In this document: positions 1 through 8,568 of the stretch, piece by piece
Layout of the letters: every line of letters starts with the position of its first letter
Numbering within the stretch: position 1 is the stretch's first letter
From: Clostridium_AT radicumherbarum
GTDB lineage: Bacteria > Bacillota > Clostridia > Clostridiales > Clostridiaceae
DNA length: 64,000 bases
Direction of reading: 5' to 3'
NCBI RefSeq assembly: GCF_045310525.1
Contig: NZ_JBJHZY010000001.1
Coordinates: 496,001 to 560,000, forward strand
Position numbers and translations under genes: made by a program
The notes under the pieces: generated by a model
The model's database searches: none
Seen by the model: only the letters and a program-made list of their open reading frames with translations
Told to the model about the DNA's origin: nothing

Positions 1-347
1 ACACCGTATTCTTTGTGTCTGGACATATATCTTATAGCAATGGCTCCTCCTGTAGAGTGCCCCGCTAGAATAAAATTTTTCAATCCAAGTGCATTTACAA
101 CACCACGAACATCGTCTGCAAATCGATTGTAGTTATAACCAGTGAAAGGCTTATCAGAATCACCAAATCCCCTCTGGTCTAATCCAATGCATCTATATCC
201 CATTTTAGGAAGTTGATTAAACTGATATTCAAATAGTTTATGACTTCCAGGCCAGCCGTGTAGAAATAAAATTGTCTTTTTACCATCTGGATTAATATCC
301 TCTACATATATTTTTATATTTGATTCTACTTTAACAAAGTATCCCAC
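1..347 (-). CDS. Alpha/beta-fold hydrolase, N-terminal part (runs off window)
   Basis: The first 115 codons of an alpha/beta hydrolase are visible; the C-terminus with the catalytic His lies outside the window. The start is GTG at 347 (minus strand), preceded by a GGGGGT ribosome binding site, giving MGYFVKVESN. The HGWPG oxyanion-hole motif follows the second beta strand, then LDQRGFGDSD, and the nucleophile elbow GHSTGG carries the catalytic Ser. The pattern is that of the haloperoxidase/epoxide-hydrolase branch, cytoplasmic, substrate unknown. It is transcribed divergently from the rhodanese gene, with about 240 bp between them. Family is secure, specific activity is not. Confidence 0.85.
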   Translation of the reverse strand, partial: MGYFVKVESNIKIYVEDINPDGKKTILFLHGWPGSHKLFEYQFNQLPKMGYRCIGLDQRGFGDSDKPFTGYNYNRFADDVRGVVNALGLKNFILAGHSTGGAIAIRYMSRHKEYG

Positions 348-589
348 TCAAATACCCCCATTTATAAAACTGCTCCATTAATAGATTATTCTTGAGAGTA
401 CAAATATGTGCACTATTGTGCTATAGAAAATTCAAATAGTTAGTAAAGCATTTATTAAAAATACAAATTGGATTACAGATTAAATTTATGGTAAAGTTAT
501 CATGGAAAATATCTCTTAACGGTTGTTTTCCAATATATCCAGTGAGGTTTAATTACCTCTTTGTAATCGTTAAAATAGGGGGAAAAGGA

Positions 590-1984
590 ATGAAAAAAAT
601 GAATAAAATTGCAATAACTTTACTTATTGCAATGATTACTGCAGCAGCTTTAATTGGTTGTACAAATAATAAAAATACAGCTGATAATACTGCTAAGACT
701 AATGCTTCAGGTGCCAAAACAATAAGCACAAAAGATTTACAAGCTAATATAGGAAAAAGCGATTGGGTAGTAGTTGATACAAGAGAAAATGATGCTTATA
801 ATGGTTGGATACTTGATGGAGTAACAAAGGGTGGGCACATTAAAGGAGCAACTGATTTTTCAGCAGCTTGGCTTAAGGTTAATGATAAGGATAAAGATAA
901 AAGATTAGATGAAGCTTTAAAGACTAAAGGAATAAGCCCGGATAAAAATGTTGTTTTATATGATGCTAATGGAAACGATTCAACGGATGTAATAAAATAT
1001 TTATCACAAAAGGGATATAAAAATTTATACCAATATAATATTAAAGACTGGGTAAAAGATGGGAGCCTTCCAATGGAAGCTTATACAAACTATCAAGATA
1101 TAGTGCCAGCATCTTGGATTAAAGATTTAATAGACGGTAAAAAGCCAGAAACCTACAACAATAACAAGTATAAAGTATTTGAAGTTAGCTGGGGTGAGGA
1201 AAAAGATTCACCAGATTATTTAAAAATTGGACATATTAAAGGTGCAGTTCATTTAAATACTGATGAAGTTGAAGAAGGTCCTCTATGGAATCGTCTTTCT
1301 GATGCAAAGCTTCAAAAATTTGCAGAAAATAATGGAATAACAACAGATACAACCATAGTGTTATATGGAACAGATCCAATGCCTTCTTACAGAGTAGCTG
1401 TAATATTAAAATACATGGGAGTTAAGGACGTTAGAGTATTAAATGGTGGATTTACAAAATGGACAAATGCTGGTTACGAAGTTGAAAAGACATCAAATAA
1501 AAAAGTTCCAGTAGCTTCCTTTGGTGCCACAGTTCCTGTAAATAAAGGATATATTATTGATATGCCTCAGGCTAAAGAAATATTAGCAGATAAAACTGGC
1601 AGCAAATTAGTTGATGTAAGAACTTGGGATGAATATATTGGTAAAACCTCAGGTTATGATTATATTAAACCAAAGGGACGTCCAGCTGGTGCTGCATGGG
1701 GCCATGCAGGAACAGACAACAGCAATTTAAATGATTATAGAAATATAGATTTAACAATGCGTAATAAAGATGAAATACTTGCTATGTGGAAGGATTATGG
1801 TATTACTCCAGATCAAAGACTAGCCTTCTACTGTGGAACAGGCTGGAGAGCTGCAGAAGCTTTAACTTACGCAGATGTTATGGGACTTAAAAATATTTCG
1901 CTTTATGATGGCGGTTGGAATGAATGGAGTGGAAACACAGGAAATCCAGCAGGTCCTATTGAAGTGGGGGAACCAAAGAAATAA
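590..1984 (+). CDS. Triple-rhodanese-domain lipoprotein, YnjE-like thiosulfate sulfurtransferase
   Basis: Predicted surface-anchored sulfurtransferase of 464 residues. I chose ATG 590 because it follows an AGGGGGAAAAGGA ribosome binding site and opens a lipoprotein signal (hydrophobic ITLLIAMITAAA, lipobox LIGC); an upstream in-frame ATG at 488 has neither. Three rhodanese modules follow: VVVDTREND...GHIKGATDF, VFEVSWGEE...GHIKGAVHL and LVDVRTWDEYIG. Only the third has an active-site Cys (FYCGTGWRA, about residue 415); the corresponding loops of the first two (YDANGND, YGTDPMP) lack it. Three domains with one active Cys is the plan of E. coli YnjE, whose gene neighbours ynjBCD and ynjF; the same companions follow here. 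Substrate is not proven. Confidence 0.85.
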   Translation: MKKMNKIAITLLIAMITAAALIGCTNNKNTADNTAKTNASGAKTISTKDLQANIGKSDWVVVDTRENDAYNGWILDGVTKGGHIKGATDFSAAWLKVNDKDKDKRLDEALKTKGISPDKNVVLYDANGNDSTDVIKYLSQKGYKNLYQYNIKDWVKDGSLPMEAYTNYQDIVPASWIKDLIDGKKPETYNNNKYKVFEVSWGEEKDSPDYLKIGHIKGAVHLNTDEVEEGPLWNRLSDAKLQKFAENNGITTDTTIVLYGTDPMPSYRVAVILKYMGVKDVRVLNGGFTKWTNAGYEVEKTSNKKVPVASFGATVPVNKGYIIDMPQAKEILADKTGSKLVDVRTWDEYIGKTSGYDYIKPKGRPAGAAWGHAGTDNSNLNDYRNIDLTMRNKDEILAMWKDYGITPDQRLAFYCGTGWRAAEALTYADVMGLKNISLYDGGWNEWSGNTGNPAGPIEVGEPKK

Positions 1985-2002
1985 TTATTGCCTAAATATA
2001 TA

Positions 2003-2096
2003 AGGCTGTCGCATCAAGGATAAATACAACAATGTATTGTGCTGATTTTAGTTCGCATAGTATTATATTGTATATAACTTTCCTGCGGCAGCCCTT
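2003..2096. repeat. Long imperfect hairpin between the rhodanese and membrane-protein genes
   Basis: GGCTGTCGCA near 2004-2013 pairs with TGCGGCAGCC near 2084-2093 (one G-T), and an inner AATAC/GTATT stem sits within. No T-run follows, so it is not a classic terminator. It may be a short palindromic repeat or an mRNA-processing hairpin. The stem resembles, but does not match, the hairpin at 47238-47277. Confidence 0.4.
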
Positions 2097-2149
2097 TAGT
2101 GCTTTTAAGGATATGATCAATAATTTAAATAAAGTATGGTGATGTAAAT

Positions 2150-2416
2150 ATGAAAAAAAGAGGAATAAAGATAGTTAAAGGATCAATTACTATTTTGCAG
2201 CTGCTAACTTTAAGCATACCTATAGTATTACAATATTTATCAGATAAAAAAATGGGAGTTGAAAGGTATTTGATTTTTAAAAAAGCAATGTTTTCTAAAA
2301 GCATACCTGTTCCAAAGACATTTGAAAACTTAGTTACTTATCACTTCTTTTTAATAGCTATTATAATAATCGTAATTTTGCAATTAGTTAAAGTAGTTTT
2401 AGACAGGAGAAAATAA
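2150..2416 (+). CDS. Small two-helix membrane protein of unknown function
   Basis: I do not recognise this 88-residue protein. It has two hydrophobic segments, roughly residues 12-30 (ITILQLLTLSIPIVLQYL) and 64-83 (FFLIAIIIIVILQLVKVVL), joined by a basic loop with KSIPVPKTFENL, and a basic C-terminal tail, so both ends are probably cytoplasmic. The ribosome binding site is weak (GGTGATG). Its stop codon abuts the ATG of the next gene, an Fe-S protein, so the two are probably co-translated. It could be the membrane anchor for the HdrC/HdrB-like pair that follows. That role is inferred only from position. Confidence 0.7.
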   Translation: MKKRGIKIVKGSITILQLLTLSIPIVLQYLSDKKMGVERYLIFKKAMFSKSIPVPKTFENLVTYHFFLIAIIIIVILQLVKVVLDRRK

Positions 2417-2788
2417 ATGAAGAAACCGAGGTATGATATAGAAACTTTAGAACTTATAAATGAAATAGCTAATAATTGCACTAGCTGTAAAAAATGTATG
2501 AAAGAATGTATAATGCTAAATGACTTTGGGAATTCTCCAAGTGACATATTTAAGGGTTTCTTACAGAAGAAAGATATAAAACCAATAATTCCATACTCCT
2601 GTACTATGTGTAATAAATGTAAAATGGTTTGCCCTAAAAAATTAAATATTCCGGAAGGTTTTATGAATATAAGGGAAGCTATAATAAAATCTAATGGTGG
2701 AAGATCAACTTTAAAAGGTCATAAGGCAGTATATGTTCATCAACTGCTTAGCTCCGGGTTTTTAAAGATTTTTACTACAAGGAGATAG
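2417..2788 (+). CDS. HdrC/GlpC-like protein with two [4Fe-4S] motifs
   Basis: Electron-transfer protein of 123 residues with two CxxCxxCxxxC clusters: Cys 21, 24, 27, 31 and Cys 62, 65, 68, 72, the latter followed by the usual Pro. Spacing and length match the HdrC-type ferredoxin subunits that feed electrons to CCG-domain proteins. The ribosome binding site ACAGGAGA lies inside the end of the preceding gene and the two genes abut. The next gene, 3 bp downstream, encodes the expected CCG partner. The pair is likely a small cytoplasmic or membrane-attached reductase module; its donor and acceptor are unknown. Confidence 0.85.
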   Translation: MKKPRYDIETLELINEIANNCTSCKKCMKECIMLNDFGNSPSDIFKGFLQKKDIKPIIPYSCTMCNKCKMVCPKKLNIPEGFMNIREAIIKSNGGRSTLKGHKAVYVHQLLSSGFLKIFTTRR

Positions 2789-2791
2789 CTT

Positions 2792-3559
2792 ATGAAAAAT
2801 ATAGCTTTTATGCCAGGGTGTAGTTTATCCTCCTATTCTCCAGAGGCTGTTTTAAATATATTATCCTTTCTTAAAGAAAATTTTGATAATGTATCTGCAA
2901 TACAAAGGTGCTGTGGTATGCCAACTTTAGTATTAGGACAAAAAGAATTATTTTTGAAAAGATATGAAGAACTTAATAAAGACATTGAAACTTTAGAAAT
3001 AGACGAAGTAGTAGTAGCTTGTCAAAACTGTTATTTAATATTAAATCAATATAGTAAAGATGTGAAAATAACTTCTTTGTGGACGTTAATTAAAAATATT
3101 GGACTTCCAAAAGAATTTAAAAATAAATCTAAAGATAGTGATGTAGTGTTCAGTATACAAGACTCTTGTCCTACAAGAAATTACAGTGATATTCATGACG
3201 GAGTAAGATGGATACTTACAGAGCTTGGATATAAATATGTTGAATCTAAATTTTCTAAAGAAAATGCTATGTGCTGCGGCCAAGGTGGAATGGCTGCAGC
3301 AGTAAATCCTGATTTATCAAAAAGAATCGCAGAAAATATAGTTTCACAGTTTAATACGGATTATGTCGTAACTTACTGTGCTGCTTGCCGTTCTTCAATG
3401 TATAAGACAGGAAGAGAAGCCTATCACATATTAGATTTAATTTTTGGACCTGTTGTATATAAAAATACAAAAAGTCCTGAAGATGTGTTATCAAGGCCTA
3501 TTAAAGCTTGGATTAATAGATATAAATCTAAAGAAATAATAAATAAATTGAAAAAATAG
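2792..3559 (+). CDS. HdrB-like CCG-domain (cysteine-rich) reductase subunit
   Basis: A 255-residue protein with two cysteine-rich CCG domains. The first has MPGCSLSSYS, RCCGMPT and ACQNCYL; the second has DSCPTRN, MCCGQGG and YCAACRSS. In heterodisulfide reductase HdrB and relatives (GlpC, LutA) these cysteines bind an unusual Fe-S cluster at which a disulfide or thiol substrate reacts. The start is ATG 2792 behind AAGGAGATAGCTT. It sits immediately after the HdrC-like gene. Association with a sulfurtransferase suggests thiol, persulfide or disulfide chemistry, but that is inference. Confidence 0.85.
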   Translation: MKNIAFMPGCSLSSYSPEAVLNILSFLKENFDNVSAIQRCCGMPTLVLGQKELFLKRYEELNKDIETLEIDEVVVACQNCYLILNQYSKDVKITSLWTLIKNIGLPKEFKNKSKDSDVVFSIQDSCPTRNYSDIHDGVRWILTELGYKYVESKFSKENAMCCGQGGMAAAVNPDLSKRIAENIVSQFNTDYVVTYCAACRSSMYKTGREAYHILDLIFGPVVYKNTKSPEDVLSRPIKAWINRYKSKEIINKLKK

Positions 3560-3591
3560 TCTATGTATAATAATTAGTTAGGGTGGATAAT

Positions 3592-4263
3592 GTGAAAAAA
3601 AGTAGATTGTTTAAAATTATAATGTGGATAATAATAGTCATAGGTATAATTTTAATTTATAAATTAGGTATAGTAAGCAGATTAAAAGACATAAAGCAAA
3701 TGCAGCAATGGTTTAAAAGCCTTGGCACTATTGGATATTTAATGTACATTGTTATATATACCTTAGCTAGTGTATTTATGCTTCCAGGTTCTGTTCTAAC
3801 TATAGCTTCTGGAATAGCTTTTGGACCGATAGCAGGCGCTGTATTAGCCCTTATAGGTGCAACCTGCGGTGCCACAATGTCCTTTCTTATATCAAAATAT
3901 TTAATGAGGGATATAGTAAAAGTAAAGCTTGGAGATAATTTGATTTATAAAAAAATAGATGACGGCTTTAAGTTAAATGGTTATAATTTTTTGATTTTAA
4001 CTAGATTAGTGCCAATATTTCCATTTAATTTGCAAAATTATGCTTATGGATTAACAAGTATAAAAACATCTACCTATATATTTTGGAGTTTAATTTGCAT
4101 GATTCCTGGAGCTTTTATTTATGCTTATATGGCTGGAGAAATAGCAGCAAGAGGCATATCCCTTAATATTTTAATGAAATTTACTATCGCTGGGATTATT
4201 CTGTTTATTGTATCATTAATTCCAAAATATATAGTTAAAAAGAAAGGAATAAAAATAGAATAG
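3592..4263 (+). CDS. TVP38/TMEM64 (VTT-domain) membrane protein, YdjX/YdjZ-like
   Basis: Integral membrane protein of about 223 residues with the VTT fold typical of the TVP38/TMEM64 and DedA families. Seen are the re-entrant GSVLTIASGIAFGPIAGAVL segment, the second signature RLVPIFPFNLQNYAYGLTSI, and five or so hydrophobic stretches. I favour GTG 3592 because AGGGTGG at 3580-3586 is correctly spaced for it; GTG 3583 in the same frame would overlap that site. E. coli YdjX and YdjZ, members of this family, are encoded next to ynjABCD, so its presence between Fe-S proteins and the importer fits the locus. Family members are implicated in lipid scrambling or transport; the role here is unknown. 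Confidence 0.85.
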   Translation: MKKSRLFKIIMWIIIVIGIILIYKLGIVSRLKDIKQMQQWFKSLGTIGYLMYIVIYTLASVFMLPGSVLTIASGIAFGPIAGAVLALIGATCGATMSFLISKYLMRDIVKVKLGDNLIYKKIDDGFKLNGYNFLILTRLVPIFPFNLQNYAYGLTSIKTSTYIFWSLICMIPGAFIYAYMAGEIAARGISLNILMKFTIAGIILFIVSLIPKYIVKKKGIKIE

Positions 4264-4284
4264 TTGTAGAGAGGAAAAATTTTA

Positions 4285-4866
4285 ATGTTAGACACAAAAG
4301 GTAGAAAATTTGTACAACCAATAATTGAAACAATTGCTGAATTGTTTTTAAAACTAGGTTTTAAGGCAAATAGCATAACATTTATAGCATTTATAATTGG
4401 AGTACTTTCAGCAGTGGTCTTTTATTTTAGTTATAATTTAATTGCAGTAATATTATTATGGATTTCAGGGCTATTAGACGCAGTAGATGGAACTATGGCT
4501 AGGAAAACAAAAGCAACTGCCTTTGGAACTATACTGGATATAACCTTTGATAGAGTTGTAGAGATTTCAATAATAATAGCTGCGGCATTAAAATTTCCTA
4601 ATAATAATTTCTTATTAGTAATTTTACTGTCTTCAATAATACTTTCCATGACAGTATTTCTTACAGTAGGAGCATTAAGTGATAAAAATAGTGAAAAATC
4701 TTTTTATTATCAACCTGGTTTAGCTGAAAGAACTGAAGGATTTATATTTTTTTCCTTAATGATTTTATTTAATAATTACATAAATATTATATCAATCATA
4801 TTTTCATTAGCTATTTTTTATACTGCGATGCAAAGAATTTTTGAAGCTAAAAGAATTTTGACATAA
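4285..4866 (+). CDS. CDP-alcohol phosphatidyltransferase family protein, YnjF-like
   Basis: Membrane enzyme of 193 residues that should transfer a phosphatidyl group from a CDP-activated lipid to an alcohol. The catalytic motif is clear: LLDAVDGTMAR, then FGTILDITFD, i.e. DxxDGxxAR...GxxxDxxxD, although the spacing between R and G is one residue shorter than the common form. Four to six hydrophobic helices surround it. The start ATG 4285 follows AGAGAGGAAAAATTTT. Its E. coli counterpart by position is ynjF, at the far end of the ynj cluster. The acceptor alcohol cannot be read from the sequence. Confidence 0.85.
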   Translation: MLDTKGRKFVQPIIETIAELFLKLGFKANSITFIAFIIGVLSAVVFYFSYNLIAVILLWISGLLDAVDGTMARKTKATAFGTILDITFDRVVEISIIIAAALKFPNNNFLLVILLSSIILSMTVFLTVGALSDKNSEKSFYYQPGLAERTEGFIFFSLMILFNNYINIISIIFSLAIFYTAMQRIFEAKRILT

Positions 4867-4952
4867 AAAATAAAAATTAAGGTAAGCTTAGTAAGTTATA
4901 GTGATAGAGATTAAGCTGTGCCATTTAGAATGAGGAATACGGGGGGACTTTA

Positions 4953-6143
4953 ATGAAGAAAAATATCCTTATTATGGTATTATCTATTTTGATATTACCT
5001 TTATTTTTGTCTGGCTGTGCCCATAAGGAAAATAAAGAATTAAAAACTGTGACAATTTATATGTGGGGTGGCAGTGACAGTATTAATGAATATATGGATA
5101 AATGGGTAGCTCCAAAATTAAAAGATGAGCAAGGCATACTTCTTAAAAGAGTGCCTATAAATACGCCTAAAGATGTAATAAATAAATTAATAACAGAAAA
5201 GCAGAGCGGAAAAACACAAGGAGACACAGATATTATATGGATGAATGGAGAAAATTTTAAACTTGCTAAAGAAAGTAAAGTACTTTGGGGGCCCTTTACA
5301 GATAAGCTTCCTAATTTTCAAAAATATATTGATGGTAACTCTAATGATATAAAATATGATTTTGGGGAAGAGACAGAGGGAATGGAAGCTCCTTTTGGGA
5401 AAGTACAATTTGTGTACATCTATAATTCTGAAAAAGTAAAAAATCCACCTAAATCCTTTGAAGAATTAAAAGAGTGGGTTAAGAAAAATCCAGGTAAATT
5501 TACATATCCTGCCTCAATTGATTTTACGGGTAGCGCTTTTATAAGACAAGGATTTTATGAAACCTGTGGAGGATATGAGAAATATCTAAAACCAATAGAT
5601 GAAAAGAGTCTTGTAGAAGACTCAAAGCCATTATGGAAATATTTAAATGAAATTAAGCCTTATTTATGGGAGCAGGGAAAGACCTATCCAGAGAGCCTTT
5701 CAAAGCTGGATCAGCTATACTCCAACGGAGAGATTTGGATGACAATGGGTTATGATGAAGCAAGAGCAGCTTCTGAAATAAAAAAAGGAACTTTTCCTAG
5801 CTCAACCAAAACTATGGTATTTAGCAGTGGAACCCTTTCAAATACACATTTTCTAACTATACCTTTTAACAGCCCAAATAAAGCTGGAGCAGAAGCAGTT
5901 ATTAATTTTCTATTATCACCAGAGGCACAAATAGCAAAGTTTGATCCTAAGAATTGGGGAGATGGACTAGCTTTAGATTTTTCAAAACTATCAGAAGAGG
6001 ATAAGAATAAAGTAAAAGCTATTAATAGAGGAGAAGCTACACTTCCTGAAGCAGAACTTGAAAGTCATAGAGTTCCAGAGATTAATGCCGGCTATGTAGA
6101 GTTTCTTCAAAAAGGTTGGATCCAAAATGTTTCAAAAAATTAA
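4953..6143 (+). CDS. ynjB: ABC importer substrate-binding lipoprotein, YnjB-like
   Basis: Extracellular solute receptor of 396 residues. The signal peptide ends in the lipobox LSGC at about residue 22. The mature part starts TIYMWGGSDSINEYMDKWVAPKL, typical of family-1-like binding proteins, and later has YNSEKVKNPPKSFEELKEWV and FNSPNKAGAEAVINFLLSPEAQ. ATG 4953 follows a GGGGGGAC site. The gene overlaps the first permease by 17 bp. Length, following permeases and ATPase match the YnjBCD system of E. coli, whose substrate has not been established as far as I know. Confidence 0.88.
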   Translation: MKKNILIMVLSILILPLFLSGCAHKENKELKTVTIYMWGGSDSINEYMDKWVAPKLKDEQGILLKRVPINTPKDVINKLITEKQSGKTQGDTDIIWMNGENFKLAKESKVLWGPFTDKLPNFQKYIDGNSNDIKYDFGEETEGMEAPFGKVQFVYIYNSEKVKNPPKSFEELKEWVKKNPGKFTYPASIDFTGSAFIRQGFYETCGGYEKYLKPIDEKSLVEDSKPLWKYLNEIKPYLWEQGKTYPESLSKLDQLYSNGEIWMTMGYDEARAASEIKKGTFPSSTKTMVFSSGTLSNTHFLTIPFNSPNKAGAEAVINFLLSPEAQIAKFDPKNWGDGLALDFSKLSEEDKNKVKAINRGEATLPEAELESHRVPEINAGYVEFLQKGWIQNVSKN

Positions 6144-7005
6144 ACCATATATTTTAATTTTGCCTGCAATGCTTGTAGTATCGACCTTGTTTTTAGGAGG
6201 TCTTGCCCTAGGTTTTCTTCAAAGTCTAGGGCTTTTTAGTATAATGGGAAATTCACATATCACTTTTAATTTTTATAAGCAGCTGGTTAGCTCTGTTGAT
6301 TTTATAAAGTCTATAGGACTTACTTTTAAAATATCTGTTATTTCAACCACAGCTTCAGGTGCTCTTGCTATGATATTAACATATATATTGTTTATAATAG
6401 AAGAAAATAAAATTTCTAAAATACTTAGAAGGATTTTTCAGCTGCCTATTCTTGTACCACATATTACAGCTGCTTATCTTATAGGACTTTTATTTATGAA
6501 AAGCGGATGGATATCCAGCATAACCTATTATTTTGGGATAACTAAAAGTATGGAAGCCTTTCCTTCACTTATCAACAATATAAATAGTGTTGGTATAATA
6601 ATCACCTATATATGGAAGGAAACCCCCTTTATTATACTTATGCTGATTCCTGCCATGCAACGAATAGAAACCTCCTGGCTTGAAATAGCTAGAGTTTTTG
6701 GTAGTGCTAGAAAAGAATTTTTTAAAGAAGTAGTAATACCTTTATTAATGTCTACATGGATATCTTCCATGCTTATAGTTTTTGCTTTTACCTTTTCAGA
6801 TTTTGAAGTACCTTATTTACTAGGAGTTACCTATCCTAAACTTGCGGCAGTTTTTTCTTATGATATTTATATAAATGGAGAATTAATAATAAGACCTTTG
6901 GCTCTTGCTGCAAATTTTATGCTTACTATTATTACAGCAATTTTAGGTATTTTAGCCTATAAAATTATACAAAAATCGGATATAAAAAAACAGGTGAGAT
7001 GGTGA
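6127..7005 (+). CDS. ABC importer permease, first half of YnjC-like pair
   Basis: Integral membrane permease of 292 residues with about six helices. The EAA loop that contacts the ATPase reads EIARVFGSARKEFFKEVVIPLL near residues 190-211. The start ATG overlaps the 3' end of the binding-protein gene by 17 bp, which suggests translational coupling. In E. coli YnjC is a single long polypeptide made of two fused permease units; here those units are two separate genes, this and the next. Confidence 0.87.
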   Translation: MFQKIKPYILILPAMLVVSTLFLGGLALGFLQSLGLFSIMGNSHITFNFYKQLVSSVDFIKSIGLTFKISVISTTASGALAMILTYILFIIEENKISKILRRIFQLPILVPHITAAYLIGLLFMKSGWISSITYYFGITKSMEAFPSLINNINSVGIIITYIWKETPFIILMLIPAMQRIETSWLEIARVFGSARKEFFKEVVIPLLMSTWISSMLIVFAFTFSDFEVPYLLGVTYPKLAAVFSYDIYINGELIIRPLALAANFMLTIITAILGILAYKIIQKSDIKKQVRW

Positions 7006-7011
7006 GTTAAT

Positions 7012-7821
7012 TTGAACAAGCTTAAAGCTGCAAAATTTATTATAATAGCAATAATATTTGCTTTCTTAATTATTCTTCCTTTTTTACCACTGATTATCAC
7101 AAGCATATCCATAAACTATAGATGGCCTGCTGTATTTCCTAGTCAATTTAGTATTCGAGCTATTAGATATGTATTTTATGATAATCCCAATACCTATGAA
7201 GCTGTTATTAACACATTAGTTATTGGTATATCCGTAATTATTATAGATTTGATATTAGCTATACCTGCAGCTATGGCACTCACGAGATATGAGTTTAAAG
7301 GTAAAACAATAATGAAAGTGTTGTTATTTGCTCCAATAATTGTACCACCCTTTACAGCTATTATGGGGATGTATACCATATTTATTAAGCTTGGATTAAC
7401 AGAGTCCATATTGGGAGTTATTTTAGCACATATATTGCCTAGCTTACCTTACATGATAAAGGCAATGATGGTTTCCTTTAATACATTAAACACTAATCTT
7501 GAAGATCAGGCATCAATTCTAGGTGCAAACAGGGCAAAGAAATTTTACTATATTATTTTTCCTCATTTGTTGCCTTCAATATTTGCAGGTGCAAGCCTTA
7601 CTTTTTTAATATCCTCTAGTCAATACTTTTTGACTTTATTAGTAGGAGGAGGAAAAGTAGCTACTTTAGCTATAATAATGATTCCCTTTATAAATGGAGG
7701 AGATAAGGCTATCGGTTCTGTTTATAGTTTAATATTTTCTATTGTAGCATTGATTAATATCTCAATTTTAGATTTTGTATTAAAGACTTATTATAAAAAT
7801 AAACACTTTAAAATACTTTAA
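7012..7821 (+). CDS. ABC importer permease, second half of YnjC-like pair
   Basis: Second permease, 269 residues, about six helices, with the EAA-type loop DQASILGANRAKKFYYIIFPHLLPS. It begins at TTG 7012, 6 bp after the previous stop, with GGTGAGATGGTGAG as binding site. The sequence PFTAIMGMYTIFIKLG and the Ser/Gly-rich SLTFLISSSQYFLTLLVGGG are typical of the CysW/PotC permease class. It should pair with the preceding permease and be driven by the following ATPase. Confidence 0.86.
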   Translation: MNKLKAAKFIIIAIIFAFLIILPFLPLIITSISINYRWPAVFPSQFSIRAIRYVFYDNPNTYEAVINTLVIGISVIIIDLILAIPAAMALTRYEFKGKTIMKVLLFAPIIVPPFTAIMGMYTIFIKLGLTESILGVILAHILPSLPYMIKAMMVSFNTLNTNLEDQASILGANRAKKFYYIIFPHLLPSIFAGASLTFLISSSQYFLTLLVGGGKVATLAIIMIPFINGGDKAIGSVYSLIFSIVALINISILDFVLKTYYKNKHFKIL

Positions 7822-7841
7822 CTTTTGGAGTGGGGGAAATT

Positions 7842-8489
7842 ATGCCTAAATTTGAACTTATAAACATAGAGAAAACCTTTCAAGGAAATAACAAATTAGA
7901 TCATAAAGATGCTTTTATCTTATCAGATATAAACCTAAAAATTGAAGACGGAGAATTTGTTTCAATACTAGGACCTTCCGGCTGCGGGAAAACCACACTT
8001 TTAAAGCTTATGACGGGACTTATAAAGCCTGATAAAGGCAGAATATTAGAAGATAATAAGGACATTACTGATATGCCGGTTGAGAAGAGAAATTATGCTA
8101 TGGTAGCACAGCAGCCCTTATTGTTTCCTAACATGGATTTATTAGATAATATATGTTTTGGTCTTAAAATGAAGAAAATAAATAAAGCTCAGAGGATTAC
8201 TGAAGCATTGGATATGATTAATAAACTTAAACTTAATGGACTTGAAAAAAGGTATCCATCTCAGCTAAGTGGAGGACAATGCCAAAGAGGGGCTATTGCA
8301 AGAGCGCTTGTAGTAAAGCCTAAAGCTCTTTTCTTGGATGAAGCTTTTAATGCCTTGGATGAAGAATTAAGATTGGAACTTACAAGTTTTATCAGAGCTT
8401 ATCATAAAAATAATGGCTTAACAACAATTCTGGTAACCCATGATAAGGATGAAGCCAATTACTTATCTGATAGAATTATTAATATATAA
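7842..8489 (+). CDS. ynjD: ABC importer ATPase, YnjD-like
   Basis: Nucleotide-binding subunit of about 215 residues, the short form seen in YnjD. Walker A is GPSGCGKTT, the Q-loop MVAQQPLLFP, the signature LSGGQCQRGAIARAL, Walker B ALFLDEAFNALD and the switch His ILVTHDKDEA. I prefer ATG 7842, with GTGGGGG as binding site, over GTG 7830 which overlaps that site. The protein ends soon after the H-loop, with no regulatory C-terminal domain such as PotA or MalK have. It closes the operon. Confidence 0.88.
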   Translation: MPKFELINIEKTFQGNNKLDHKDAFILSDINLKIEDGEFVSILGPSGCGKTTLLKLMTGLIKPDKGRILEDNKDITDMPVEKRNYAMVAQQPLLFPNMDLLDNICFGLKMKKINKAQRITEALDMINKLKLNGLEKRYPSQLSGGQCQRGAIARALVVKPKALFLDEAFNALDEELRLELTSFIRAYHKNNGLTTILVTHDKDEANYLSDRIINI

Positions 8490-8504
8490 ATGAATTTATA
8501 ATAG

Positions 8505-8534
8505 TTGAGCTAAAAAGTAATTTTGATATATAAT
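8505..8534 (+). promoter_or_regulatory. Probable sigma-A promoter of the cupin gene
   Basis: TTGAGC at 8505-8510 and TATAAT at 8529-8534 are separated by 18 bp, about 35 bp upstream of the cupin start. Confidence 0.5.
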
Positions 8535-8568
8535 ATTAAATGAATAAGCTTCTAGGAGGTAACTAAAG

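Noticed and set aside
2003..2096. Insertion sequence remnant
   Set aside because: Inverted arms are short and no transposase fragment or target duplication is visible.
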